From Balanoglossus misakiensis (Eukaryota > Hemichordata): DNA of 64,000 bases. The stretch is taken from NCBI GenBank assembly GCA_040954595.2, contig CM082577.2, positions 10,106,001 through 10,170,000 of the forward strand. The letters run 5' to 3'. This document shows positions 1 to 12,900 of this stretch, piece after piece. Each line of letters starts with the position of its first letter. Positions within the stretch are counted from its first letter, which is position 1. The translations under genes were made by a program, and so were the position numbers. The notes under the pieces are model-generated. The model searched no databases, was not told the origin of the DNA, and saw only the letters and a program-made list of their open reading frames with translations.

Positions 1-2856
1 AAAACATCCCGCACACAACGCGTGCAACGGGCGCAATGCGTATAAATGCAAAGAGCTTTGTCTGCGACATCACGAGTGCTTAATAGTTAGTCTTACATGC
101 GCCACTTAGGGAATATTACAAGCATTTTCACCGGATTAACTGGCGGCATAAAATATGTGTGGGCCTACACTATTTCACAGGTCATCTCGAGGTGGAAGTA
201 CCACGGGACTCGGAGACGTAAGCCGAGGGGATTGCAAGTTCAACAACAAGTTATTAACTGAAGGGAATAATAGTAAACACACGAATCTTTCACCCACGCT
301 CTTTCCCCCCGTCGATTCTCGTTCGGGCAATATGCACAGTGAATATACCCTCCTGGCTATTGTAAGAAAACGTGCACACTGCCGTTTCAGATTAGAATGG
401 TGGACTGTGAGGGCCACAGAAGATAGCAATGATTACAAAAGTTGTGTTTCATAGGGGAAGGTCTCCCCTTGAAAAGTGCCTTTGAAAAATGATGTGTCAA
501 AAACGCAGGCCACCCGAATGTAAGAATGTGCCTTTTCCATTTGTACTGTATTTCATGTATAGCCTCGTTTGTGCGCATGAGCTCCCCAGGAACCCCCTTT
601 AGCGCAACTTATTTCAAAGCTGGCGAAAAGAAAGAAAAGTAGATGCTTGTCAATGTCTTTTCACAACTGACTTTTATTTACTTACTAATTTATTTATTCA
701 TTTTCAACAACAGTTGATTTAAATGTGTTTCTCTCAGTGCGCGACACTGTCCGATTGTTCACCCAACTCCTTTTTGTTTCTTTTTTAGGTTTCCAAAGGT
801 ATATGCTGATACATGCGTTCTTCCAAAGTGGTAATGGAAAAGTCGAATCAGTGTGTGACCATTAAACATGGATTTTCAACTCCGCCGTGCACGAAAGTTA
901 TTGTTTCAAAGGGACTGGGTTATCGACGATGATTCGTGTGCTCTCAAACCACACGTCGACTTTTTTTTTCTTACAAATAACCGCGTGGGGTAGCCTGAAT
1001 CGACCCGTCGTTACTTCTACTCCGTCAGCCGAAAGTAATAACGTCTATTCAACGGATCGAGCCCAGTGCCCCCAACGCTGTGCTGGGGTGACGCAAAAAC
1101 GAGCCGACGAAAGGGCGAGGGGCCGGGGAAACAGCGCGAGAATCCGCGCTCAATGGGACGCCCGCTCGCAGTCGTCTCAGTATTACGCGGGGCATTGGTG
1201 TTTGCGCAAACTTTGAGAAATTGAAAAACGCCCCTGTTGATACGTGGCGCTCTTTGATATTAAAAAAAAAAAGAAATCCCTCGGGGTATTTTTGGCGCGC
1301 TTTTCTGAGGTTTACCAAAGCCTTGCTTCGCTGTCTGCAGATATTGTATTTAAATCTATAAGTACGACTTCGCCGTTTCCTGCGTCTGAACATTCATATC
1401 TCTGTCCGTTAAAGTTCAAAATACCACGGTTACTGTAAGTCGTGAAAATCAACAATACTAATATCACAGCTTGACAGGGAAGAGTCTAGCAATCTGCCTG
1501 CAGGCTTACTAACTGAGCTACAAAACACTTCTTTCCCGTCATCAACGAAAATTGAATTCCGGGAGGCGTCCCAGCATTAGGGTACAGTTTGGCCGCAAAT
1601 AACACCCGTCCGTGATTATTTTTTTAAATACCGCTTTTAGTTCGATACGTCGAGAAGGATCTCCGTTGCAGCAATCCGGAATACGCGGTACCTACAGCTG
1701 CAGAACAATGACGGATGCGATACTAGCGATCTTTCTTCCAATGAAAGCCGGGTATCCGCCGTTGCAATCTGATTAAATTCTGATGTAGGGTACGGCACGT
1801 CTTTTACTTACGAGGACAGGTACGGTATTCTTGTGCTGTCGCTTCATATACAGATTGCCGTCGGATGCAGTCAAGCATTTCGGAAAATAGGCTGACGTTT
1901 TTGTTTTCTCTTGAAAAATGAACGATTCTGTCCTTCCGTTTATCAAACACGTATCGCGTTTCTTTCGAGACATGCTTTTTCCATTTTTATAAGAGCTCTT
2001 TATATTGTTATACAATCATCTCTAATTTACATATACCCATATGTGTATTGCTACAATGGCTACGTCTCTTAAAGCCTTCGGCGGAACGAGCCTGCGGGGG
2101 CGAACTTTTTCTCGCGGCCACCTGGCCTTGAAAATCCGTCATTGGCTATAGATCTCAACTTGTCATGTTAACACGCCAAAGCTTAGTTGAATGATTTCGT
2201 CAGCTTTGCGTTCGTTGCTCGGGTGTCTTCGAAGTTTCAAATTCGCTTGAGGGCGTGGTTCAACATGTCAAATATGAAAAAGTAATCGCTACTTATCAAT
2301 TTCGAATAATAAAGCATGATATTATCGTCACAATAATTGTGTATTCAGTTGGGATCAGTCAGCTGATATTAATGGTTTTATCGTCAGTCACATATTTTTG
2401 ACATCATGTACGCTCAAAAGCAGGATTTAACTATAACAGCTTCAATGGGAAAAGTTCAAGCAAAGGTTAATTCCCTCGGGTGTAATTTCTTATCTGCAGG
2501 ACAACCACTTCGTCCATCAAAACAACGTCAAAAGCCCCCCGAATTCTGTCGTATCGACGTAGAATCGAATTTCGCTTGTCCGTCATTAGCCACAGTCCAA
2601 TTGAATTAATCCAATGGCTTTAAGGTATAAAGCCGATAAGAACGCATGGACATTTCATTTCCACGAAGAGAGCTTTGCACGCTACGACAGGGAAGTGTTG
2701 AGAATACGATAAACCACTCGAATACTTAGTATATGAACTGTCCAGCAAACCCTACCCCTCCCTGCAGCCAGCGATGAAAATCTGACGTCAAGTAGACGTA
2801 CATGTACATGTATAAAGCTGCCTCCGTTTTTTTGCATCTCGCCTAGCTTTAAAGTA

Positions 2857-2910
2857 TTAAAGGGACAAAATCTCTCTCTCGCTGCCCTTTTTCCATTCAT
2901 TATGAAAAAT
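2857..2910 (+). repeat. Partial copy of the TTAA fold-back repeat
   Basis: Starts at TTAAAGGGACAAAATCTC and continues through a CTCTCTCGCTGCCC block and a CCATTCATTATG block. This matches the outer end of the 6115-6470 fold-back element and the 59193 copy. Only about 50 bp of one arm is recognisable, so it is a truncated relic. Confidence 0.75.
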
Positions 2911-3795
2911 AAGAATGATTTACATGTACAATGTAGTTGAGACTGCATAGAATAACACGCCACCAACGTCAGCCCTGCAGTTGACCTTTGTGTACGTGAC
3001 ATTCATACGAATTAAGTTTGCTGTTTCGGATTGTATTCCCGCAGCTTAGAATGGCCGCCTACGCAGACTTATCGTCTGAAACTTGGCGTGTGAGTCAGCT
3101 AAGCCGGGGGAGAGGAAAACGACACGGTGCAACTCCTAAACGGTTGAGGGCGCACTGATGGCAATGCGCAACCTGTAAAGAGCGAACAGTGGGCTGTGAG
3201 AGAGCCTACCCCAAACCTATACATCGCGATTATGAGCATCAGGATATAGGTAGCATGCGCATCGGGGACAGATTTTCAAAAAAAATGGTTGTCCGCCAAA
3301 CCTTTGAACTGAATGGGATCGTTTCTTCAGTATACGCCTGGTTGACTTTTAGTAACATGACTATCACTTCAAAAACCGTGCCAGAAATGATCGTCATTTG
3401 TGTATATTAACGCCACGGTTGAACGAAATATACAATGGCTGTGTGTAACTAATAAGTGTGTATGTTGTTGATATTTTCAAGTTTATCCTGAAATTAAATT
3501 CGGCGCATAAGCTTGTATACAGTCATGCTAAGAACTGACAATGCCATGACTTTCGTTTTGATGTGATGGGCTCAGAAAACTACAGTACAGTCTACCATAG
3601 TCTTGGGTATGGACTTCCTTGCCTGTTTCAGCGTGTGTTCTGCGGTAAAAATAAACACTTACGTAGACACTTTGGACTCATGAATTTTCTAGGGGCCCAC
3701 TGTGTCAACAATTGCTGTTAAATATTGAGTTGTTTAAAAATAGTTGACATTGATGTGTTTCTAGGCTGTGGTAGTGTGTGAGACTGACATACATA

Positions 3796-3805
3796 CAGAC
3801 AGACT

Positions 3806-3844
<39 letters not shown>

Positions 3845-3845
3845 T
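3796..3845. repeat. (CAGA)n microsatellite
   Basis: About a dozen tandem CAGA/GACA tetranucleotides with a few early interruptions. The minus-strand ORF across it (repeating S-V-C-L) is an artefact of the repeat. Confidence 0.95.
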
Positions 3846-4479
3846 TGTGGCCTTGTGAAAAAAGATACCGGTAACAAGTTCATGTTCAGGCATTTTTGAA
3901 ATTCAACACTAAGCCGGTGGCGCCTGATTGATCGCATTGTTCTGTATAACTGCTCTTTCGTTTTTGGAATAGTGGTTACTGTACATTAAAAATAACTGAT
4001 GATGTCATTTTTCGGTATTTCTGTTCTCCGAACCGTCTCCATTTTTTTCTATTCTTCGGGGAATCCCAAATACCCAGATTCGGCTTGTCAACTTAGCCCG
4101 TACGTGTGTAACAACAAGTCCGTGAGCAATTGAACAAAAGACTACAGCTGGTGTAGAGAACAAATAGGCTGAAGTGAAAATAGAAAAAGGTTACAGCTGG
4201 ACGCTCCCGTGGCTGGCTGTTTTCCATTGCACTTTGGTCTCGGCACGTGTATTGATATGACCGGAGTGTGTCCTTACCAAAATTAAGCGTGGACTGAGAT
4301 AACAGTTCATAAGTATGACGCCATAACATAATAATAGATGTCACTATTCGGCGAATAATGGGCGTTACTCATTAAAAGCCCGGTTCGTAGAAATCAGTCA
4401 CGTGATATTTATCAACAGTAGAAGGGTCAGACTGGGTAGGGTCACCTTGCCATTCTGCTGCAGACGTTACGCAGCACAG

Positions 4480-4538
4480 GTAGTCGGCTGTACACTGTGG
4501 CGTTTAAAGTGAAAGAGGCGGATTTCTACACACTTACG
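4480..4538 (+). promoter_or_regulatory. Candidate 5'UTR exon and IRF-like site of the HELZ2-like gene
   Basis: AAAGTGAAAG at about 4506-4515 fits an interferon-regulatory-factor core (AANNGAAA). A good splice donor, acg|gtaaga, lies at 4538/4539. The first recognised exon of the HELZ2-like gene (6877) begins with a splice acceptor, so an upstream non-coding exon must exist, and this is the best candidate I see. Vertebrate HELZ2 is interferon-inducible. The link here is inference; a chance motif match is quite possible. Confidence 0.25.
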
Positions 4539-6876
4539 GTAAGATATAATAATATGAAATTAGATAATGGAAGGTCTCAATTATCTGACAGCAATGGGCG
4601 TCGAACTTGCACGGGATAATCAGTTACAGAGTTTTAATTTCGACCCGTTATTATATAGATTACGTTGTACCCAACTCTATGGATCTCCCCTTACATTAAA
4701 TATACGTTTGCGTATCACTACAGTAGATTTATATCAATACCGGATACAATTAACCAATAATAGCTGTTCTTTCTGGTGATTGCTTACATGTATGTCGTTG
4801 ACTATAATAATATTTATAATAATGATAATTATTTCGCCAGAAAAAAATGACGCTGTCATCAAAAAATTACTTTCGTTTTTAAAGCAAACTTTAATTTATT
4901 TGGATCATCCACCGAAACCCCCGAAACGGGGATTTAAGAGAGTCCGGCAAGTCAAGTTGTATCAGGAAAGAAAAAAAAGTAGAAACCTCATTGGGCGTAC
5001 ATGTGTATACAAACTCAGGATGACTTACGGAAACAGACCGTCGGGAGGAAGGACAATGGTCATGATGACGGGTGAAATAGACCCACGAAAGCTGACATCG
5101 ATTGATTTATTTTACCGAGAAGCAGTCTAGTCATACAATGAGAGAAGGAGGGAGGAAGGAGAGAGAGGGGAGAGAATTCTATGAAAATTGTGAGTAGTTT
5201 CCGACCATTGTATGGTGGTCGATATACAAATTGCAATAAAAAAAAATATTAATAAATGAATTAATGCGAAATTTTAAATCAAGTCGAAATGAACACCTTA
5301 CCGAGAAAGTATGAAGCATATACATTATTTTCAGAGCCGCCACAAAACAAAATGGCTACTCAACCTCTTTTACTTCCTTGTATTATATTATTAATCAATA
5401 ACGGAATCTGTAATTAAACTACCCTACTTAGAAAAAGGCTGGATGGACTGACAGAAACGTTCATAGCGAAAACAAGACATAAGACTACCAAATTGTGTTT
5501 AGCTCTGGCGATATTGCCGATACTGATCTCATATACCAAATCATATTCTGATCGACACTCTTTTTATCAAAATTGAAAGAGAGCTGGCGAATACGAACAG
5601 TTCCACATCAGACAGTGGGAATTTTGTGCAGCAAGCTTGCGGCAAGAGTGTCACAGCTGTGCTGTTTTTGATATTTCTCCCACAATCGACATTTACGCGA
5701 AATCGGGCGTAGATATCAAACCTGTCATTAAAGTTGAGCGCAAATTTACCGCACAGTTTTCTAGGACACTTCGTGCATCGCCAAATTTCCAATAACGGTA
5801 ATTTCCGAGAAACTGGGGGCGAACTCGCCAGGTGCAGCCAGGTCTGACCAGACATTTAAAATGAAAGCAACATCGTCTCTGATGACGAGAAAGAGAAAGT
5901 CTTAGAGTTCTGGACAATAACGCTTATTATTTGCTGTGCTGCACTGACATACGTCAGAAAAGCTTTCGATTTTGATTCGGCGAAACTGAGCTCGCCGCAC
6001 TCGAACCATTTACATTGTTCTCGTGTGCTGAATACACGTTATTGTCGATTTTGCGTGTACCAATTCGCGAATTCGTAAATGGCTATCATTGGACCCTGAC
6101 CAGTATTTTACAGATTGAAGGGACAAAGTCTCTCTCTCGCTGCCCTGTTTCCATTAATTATGTTTCAATTTGATACAAGACGTTTCTGTTATTCTACATG
6201 TGGATATATAGTGAATTAATGTTCGACCACACACAACTTTCACCCTGTTTGTGTGGTATGAGAGTAAAAATCTCGCCAAAATGAATAAACGGTAGAGACT
6301 GTGTATTCATTTTGGCGAGATTTTCACTCTTGTGTGTACAAGTGGGATGGAAGTTGTGTGTGGTTGAACGTTGATTCACTATACCCACATGTAGAATAAC
6401 ATAAACGGTGTCTTGTATCGAACATAATTAGTGGGAAAAGTGCAGCGAGAGAGAGACTTTGTCCCTTTAACTAACTAATACTGGGGTACTTTGTTTAGCA
6501 GCATTATAAGAAGTACACATTTTTGTTTAGTCCCTAACATTTGAGTTCAACTTCAATTCAATCTTTGTTTTGTAATAAACACATACTTACAGAGAACATG
6601 GTTCGAACAACAATAAGATCATGCATGTACATTATAAAACATTTGAACTGTAAGTAACTGCATTGCGACATGACATAAACATTCCTTGTACATGTAAATT
6701 GTTTGCCAACAAATGTAGATTTCCCTGGGCATGTACATTGTACTTCTGTTGTTTATTCTTCTGGAATGGGTTGTTTTTGAACTCAGTCGTGACGGTTGCC
6801 TTGGCAGCCTTTGTCATTGAAGTTACTTATTAGGTACTCAAATCTCTTCATATTGTTTGTCTCTTTCTGTGCACAG
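4539..6876 (+). other. Presumed first intron / upstream region of HELZ2-like gene
   Basis: No coding exon recognised. Short ORFs at 4567-4779 and 4780-5130 are low-complexity or without recognisable similarity. A GA-rich tract lies near 5139-5175. The only structured object is the fold-back element at 6100-6485. The region ends in a pyrimidine-rich acceptor (tctttctgtgcacag) before 6877. Confidence 0.4.
6100..6485. mobile_element. Fold-back (long inverted repeat) MITE
   Basis: Two arms of about 165-190 bp are near-perfect reverse complements meeting near 6295. The left arm opens TTGAAGGGACAAAGTC and the right arm closes GACTTTGTCCCTTTAA (TTAA at 6467-6470). Homology continues outward to CCAGTATT/AATACTGG. 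The centre holds paired copies of CATTTTGGCGAGAT. Half copies occur at 2857 and 59193. It codes for nothing recognisable, and the ORF at 6194-6388 is just one arm read on the minus strand. It is likely a non-autonomous DNA element using TTAA targets. Confidence 0.9.
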
Positions 6877-6952
6877 TGGAAGATGGAGCACCAATCATTT
6901 CACGAACTGTACACGTCTGCCAAAATGAGGTAACGGCCATACACATGAAAAG

Positions 6953-9900
6953 ATGGCAACCAAGGCGATGGAAGATACACCAACTCCTGAGACAAGTCGT
7001 GCTGTGCGACAAAAAAGAATCCAGGATGCCTTGAAATTGGCTAAGTATGCATGAAACAGTTCTTACATTGTTTTGTTGCATTTTGTAAACTTGGAAGTTG
7101 GTAGTGTATATATTTCAAGTTCAATCGGAAACAAGTTCTGCCTACATGAGAACGCAAACACGCCACTATACAACCGGGTACTCAGTTGTACTTAAGTTCC
7201 CCCTACAATCAAAATGACATCACCTTATGTTGGTGACAAAGGTCAACAGCCTCTTTCACGAGACGATTGCAATTGTTGAATTTACAGCTCAGTGTCGTTG
7301 AAAGAATTGGACATTTCTGGTCTACATTTCTGGTTTATGTTGGTGACAAAGGTCAACAGCCTCTTTCACGAGACGATTGCAATTGTTGAATTTACAGCTC
7401 AGTGTCGTTGAAAGAATAGGACATTTCTGGTCTACATTTCTGGTTTATGTTGGTGACAAAGGTCAACAGCCACTTTCACGAGACGATTGCAATTGTTGAA
7501 TTTACAGCTCAGTGTTGCTGAAAGAATTGGACATTTCTGGTCTACTGCCTTATGGGATTCAATGGAAGTCCTATTTGAGGTCAGTGTTTCCTTTGACAGA
7601 TAAGTCACTGGCAATAAATGAAAACTGAGTGAAAGAATGTTTTGTTTTATCTTTCAGTTCTTCAAAGAGGAAAATCATACCGAAGCAAGAGGTAACCATT
7701 CACTATTGTAACTTTTTCGAAAGCTGAAAAACAAAAAGACATGAAAACGCCTTTTTCAAAATAAGGTTAAAAGTTTTGGTAAATAATTGTATTACTTCTT
7801 TAAGAGACCAAATGAAAGGAACATATGGCCACGATTTTAATTTCTTTCGGTCCCAGCAACAGGGATATTTTGTCAGCCACAATACGCTAAATATCATTTC
7901 AGCTCCAGGCACTACTCCAAAAACTGCAAAGTGATCTGAAAGAGGAAGGAAATGAATTACTTCAAGAAAGCCAATTCATTGAAGCCTGTAAAAATTACAA
8001 TAATGCCATGAGTGTCAAAGCACTACTGAAATCAGAAGGATTATCCAGTATTCCCTGCTTCGAAGAAGTTGTCCTGTGCAACCGAGCTGAATGCCTGCTT
8101 CAAATTGGGGTAAGCGAAAATGTGTTATTTTGATGCAGAAACTATTTGTGGTTTGAAAACGTGAAATGTCAAGGTGGCATTAAGTTTATACCTTCTACTA
8201 AGATGTCAAGTCGTTTGGCAAAATGTAAGTGAACATTACACCAAATACTGCATTTGTTGTAGTAGCACACACTGAAATAGCAAACTACCCACTTAAAAAA
8301 CCGTAACAGAACAGACATTGGACATTGTGAAACTGGTCCTTTGACTTGGCGTTCCTGCACTGTGTAAATTTCGTGTAAACTGTGATTGGTACCATGTTCA
8401 TTTCATTTCATAGTTTATTCGCTAATGTATGTTTAAAAATAAAATACACCAGAAATCTCATTGGCTCGAACTCTAACAATATTAAGACATTTACAATGTA
8501 AAAACAGGGTCAACAAAAACCGATAAAATACAAACACTCACTAAAAAAGTTACGAGTATCTGGCTAAAGGGTCCATCCCATTCAATTGACGGACTGCTGA
8601 TGGATAAAAACTTTTCCTATGAAGTTCTGATTTTGTTGCAATTGAGCGGTAACGCTTGCCTGATTGCAAAAGTGAAAACTGATGAAAGGCAGGATGAGAA
8701 CAATCGGAGAGTATAGACTTTGTTTTCTTTTGCATCCTAGATCTGTATAGGTCATCTAATTGAGACAGGTTTACACCAATAATGCGCTCGGCAGAACGTA
8801 TTACTCTGTTTAATGTTGATGTATACAGTCAGTCTTATGCAGTTTCTGATATTTTTTCTAGGATGAAGATAGTGTTCGTCAAGCTCTGCAAGACTGCAAT
8901 GTTGGTAAGAACAAACTCCATGACAAGATTTACATGTATCTTCAAGTTGTGTTCCAGTGTTTCTGTCACTGACAATTAGACTCACATGCCAAATTCCTAT
9001 TATATACAGCATATGATAGTAACATTGTTTACAGGACGTTATCTGGCTAACTTTTGCCAGTAAGTACATTACCAGCAGGTGGTGCATCCACACGCAACTC
9101 AAATCAATTCCCAACTGAAATGTTTCATTATTTCTCTTAAAGTGCTCACACAAATAAACCATGACAACAAATGGGCCATCTATAGGAAAGCAAGGGCTCT
9201 AAAGAAACTAGGCAGATTTGGAGAAGCTCACATGATATCAACACAGTTGCAACGACTATGTCCAAAGGTAATCATTTATTGTATTTTTACATCAGCAAAT
9301 TGACTTGTGGATTTCTGTCGAAAATTGTAAGGTAGAGTGGTCAAGCTGTGGTCTTTGCTTAGTATTGGCGTGCGCACACACTATGTGTGCATAACTTGCT
9401 ATACGTGTGAAATGTAACAGACCAGTTCGTATCCAGGAATTGTACTGATATTATGTATTCATAAAACGAAAATAGAGTTTGCAAATGTTCTGCTTATTTG
9501 AATAAATGCCCCTGAATAATTGTGGGACTAAGTGCATATCTATGGCATTCAGATATTAGTCCAGGTTGCCAGGGTATATGTAAGACTGAATTGCATATCT
9601 CACTTGACTGTTCACATTATTAACTTTTGCCTCATTATTCCATATCAGAACAAACAAGTTTCTGAGCTTCTTAGAGAGATAAATGAACTCATCATGGAAG
9701 AGAAACGGCGACATCGTTATTATGGTGCTACATTTACCTCTGCACAACACCTACACGAGGTGGGTGAAACATGTTAATTGAGTGGACGGGGCATGAAATA
9801 AACACATTTGTCTTTTTAGCTCTGCGTGTATCGTAAATGAACATTGAAAATTGTCAACTGACAGATGGACCACTCTGACATCTTTGGGAACCTGGTGCTG

Positions 9901-12900
9901 AATAAACCTACCAACTTAAACGCCATTCAGCCCACATGTGATGTTAGATGTTAAAAACAGGAAGTGTGATTAACTTTTCTTCTCAGCTCTATAACAGTAC
10001 ATATGGTGCAGAAGATGACGTCAACGACGAAATTGACATTGAACAGGTCTGGTGGCCGCCACATATCGATTTGTTGCCACCTGAAATAGCGCCTCATCAA
10101 CGGAGTGTCCTCAATATGGATTATCTAGCTCCCGGAACTCGTTATTACAACCCTGAGTTTGTCGTAAGCGTACAACAGAGAGAGGAGAGACGACAGACAC
10201 ACGCCAAACCTGCACCACCTGTTGTGGATGATGGTGAAGTGGTTGAATCATGGCTTCCAGATACAGGGAAAAAACATGTCAAGCGGGTGAGCACATTTTA
10301 ACCCTTTCACCCCCAAGTTCCCTTTTAGAGGTCCAACCTGACCGTAGAAAAACAATGGGTTTGGACTGGACCATGGCGGGGAAAGAGTAAAAGGCACACC
10401 ATCCTGTCCATCACTGCAAAACCTCATTAGCCTAATCAACCTTATAAATAATTGCAGGAAAGGAAAATGGCCTACACTGTGCATGTTATTTGGTATATAT
10501 ACTCAGTGTTAATTACAATTATTTAAAACTACTAAGGGAGCCCCTGCGATCGAGGCCTGTCTCTTCAAATGATGGAAAAAACGACATGTATTGTTACAGC
10601 CAAAATTTCCTTTTTTACCTATTGAACCATTTTAGGAAAAAACAAAGAATAAGAAAAGGAGCAAGCCACAGACAAAATCACCACTAAGACCGTCAAGTTC
10701 TAACTCCTCAAAAGAAAATGTACTTTACGTTGAATCATCAGAAACAACGCAAAGTTCAGGAATAGCGAAAGGAGCTGACGAAATGCACCACAATACCAGG
10801 AAAAGTAAGCTTTATTATATTTTGATACCAATTACTATCTATTAATTCTAATGTCAGCAACACAGGACTTTTCAACTAAGTGATATCTCTCCTTAACCAG
10901 CCAGTTGTTCATCAACTTTTCTATGGCAATCTCTAGATTTGTGTAGTTTTTGACATTTTTAGTATTGAATTCTATGGAAGCATCAACATGTATGCTATAG
11001 AACTTTATACACAATTTTAACGATGGTTGTATGATTATAAACAATTCTATTGTGTCTTTTCAGAACAAACAGAAGCGAACAGTGTAGAGGCAAAAATAAA
11101 AAAGCCCGAAAAGAAAGAACGACCCCCCATCAAAATATCGGGTCAGCATGGAAAGCCAGACAGTTCCAAACTTATCAACAAAGGTAAAAACTAGGCCCAT
11201 GTTAACTACAATGACCGACATTCCGTGGAACTTCATTCATCGTGATTTCAAGTTTCAAGTACAGTCAAAAGTGGTGAACGGATGAAGTATGGTAAACCCT
11301 ACATCCCAGATGTTGATAAATGGAACAATGGGAGGAAACGCTGAAAAAGCAAGTCGGACCACCTAAACGGTTTGAATACCAAGAACTTACTTATCTATGC
11401 TGGTACAGCGTAGTTCATGTTTATAATCAACATTACTTTTCTCTTCTGAAATTAAGGTTCTGAATCACGCCACTCGTCAGATAAGAGCAAAACATCCGAG
11501 TTGCCTACTCCATCTGAAACACTCTCTCGTCCAATCACAACTCACCCTGTAGAACAACCCATCCCTGAAGGAACGGTAGCTGCTGCTGATGGTGATGATG
11601 ACGATGATGGAACAGATTGGATTACCGTTACACCCAAAAAGGTGAGAAGAGAACATCAGATGGTACACGTCAAAGTGTTAGATGTCAAGAGGATACGCAA
11701 GTTACAAGTTTGAATTTTCGTTTTACAACTAGGTTAGTTTTGTGGTAACATTTCACTTAAAACTTGGCACAGTGCATTCTGCATGAAATGACGTGTGCCA
11801 GTAATTCTACCAGTCTTTCAGTCTGCACCTCTTTTGTTTTATACCGACAGTCAACACCAAAGAAAGTGCCCATGAGCACCCCAGTAACAAAACCGACCGC
11901 ACGTGAGATGAACATAAAACCGCATTTAGGTAAGTCAATACAGAAGCTTTGTCCAGTATCTAAAGAATAGAAATTGGAAATAAGTGACATGATATTTCCA
12001 TAATAAGGTTTCCTCTTTCGTATGAACATAGAAAAATCTTTAGAAGTGGTCATTCAATGTTTTCTTTTGATAAGGAATTTATCAAGTATTGCTCTTGCCA
12101 TCTGTTTGCAGCAGCAGATGATAGGGTAAGTAGACCGGGACTTTCAGCAAAGTCGTACCAGTCCTCGCAACAGCCTTCCAAGAAATCTGTACCTAAGAAA
12201 GCACCAGCCGTTACTACCCCACCCAGCATCGACAGTCTGCCAGCGGCATTCCGTGACATGATGAAGACGCACGACTTCTCTCTGGCCTGTCGGCAGTGTT
12301 ACACGCAGACACCTGGGCAGTTTGGACAAGGAAGTTACAACTACAACACAACTCTCGAACACAACTGTTTCGGTAACATACTTTTGTGCTGTAGAAAAAT
12401 GGCGAGGGTATTTACCTGGAAGAAGATAAGACCCCGCACGGACAAGAAATTTGCCGGAAAATATTGTCTGTGCAATGGGTTTAGCAATGAAGAAAGGTGT
12501 CCATATCTAGAAGACAAGTGCCCCTTTGGTCACAGTGAGGAGGAGATTGACTTCTGGACAAGAGAGCGAAGAGGTAACCTGAAGAGAGAGCCTTTGATGG
12601 TATACTTGAAGCATCTACCCAACAAGCGAACGTGCGCCAGCATAGTGGAAGATGTGGACACTCCTGTTGGACATCACCTGCTGAACACTGGAGCCAAACC
12701 ATTGGAGAAAACAAGAAGGGCACTGTTTTCTGATCCTGATAAAAGTTCTGGCCCTTCTGAGAGCAGAGTTAGGGCAACAACCAATATTGTCAGGAATCAA
12801 GCATGTCTGCCTGTTAGTGGTACACCAGCCGTACCCAGTATTAACTGGAAGAAAACAGCTCATCTGCCTGTTGGCGGTACTTCAGCCGTTAGCAATATCG

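Larger units (their letters stand above)
1..4429. other. Intergenic DNA, no gene recognised
   Basis: No open reading frame here resembles a known protein, and I saw no run of phase-compatible exons. The stretch is AT-rich, with short homopolymers and scattered palindromes such as TACATGTA. It contains a partial copy of the fold-back repeat at 2857 and a CAGA microsatellite near 3800, both listed separately. Distal regulatory DNA or untranslated exons cannot be excluded from sequence alone. Confidence 0.6.

Noticed and set aside
4567-5130. Two adjacent + strand ORFs upstream of the HELZ2-like gene
   Set aside because: AT-biased composition, no recognisable motif, no phase-compatible splice to 6877 or beyond.
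6883-6951. Earlier ATG in the first recognised HELZ2-like exon
   Set aside because: Its frame ends at a TAA after 16 codons and is out of frame with 6953; at most a uORF.
7225-7545. Evenly spaced repeats that superficially recall a CRISPR array
   Set aside because: Repeats are directly adjacent with no unique spacers and lie in a eukaryotic intron; same reasoning for the 82-bp array at 40979.
8752-9162. 136-codon minus-strand ORF
   Set aside because: Lies across exons 4-5 introns and partly over the LINE in the wrong frame; no motif; the RT tail uses another frame ending at 8550.
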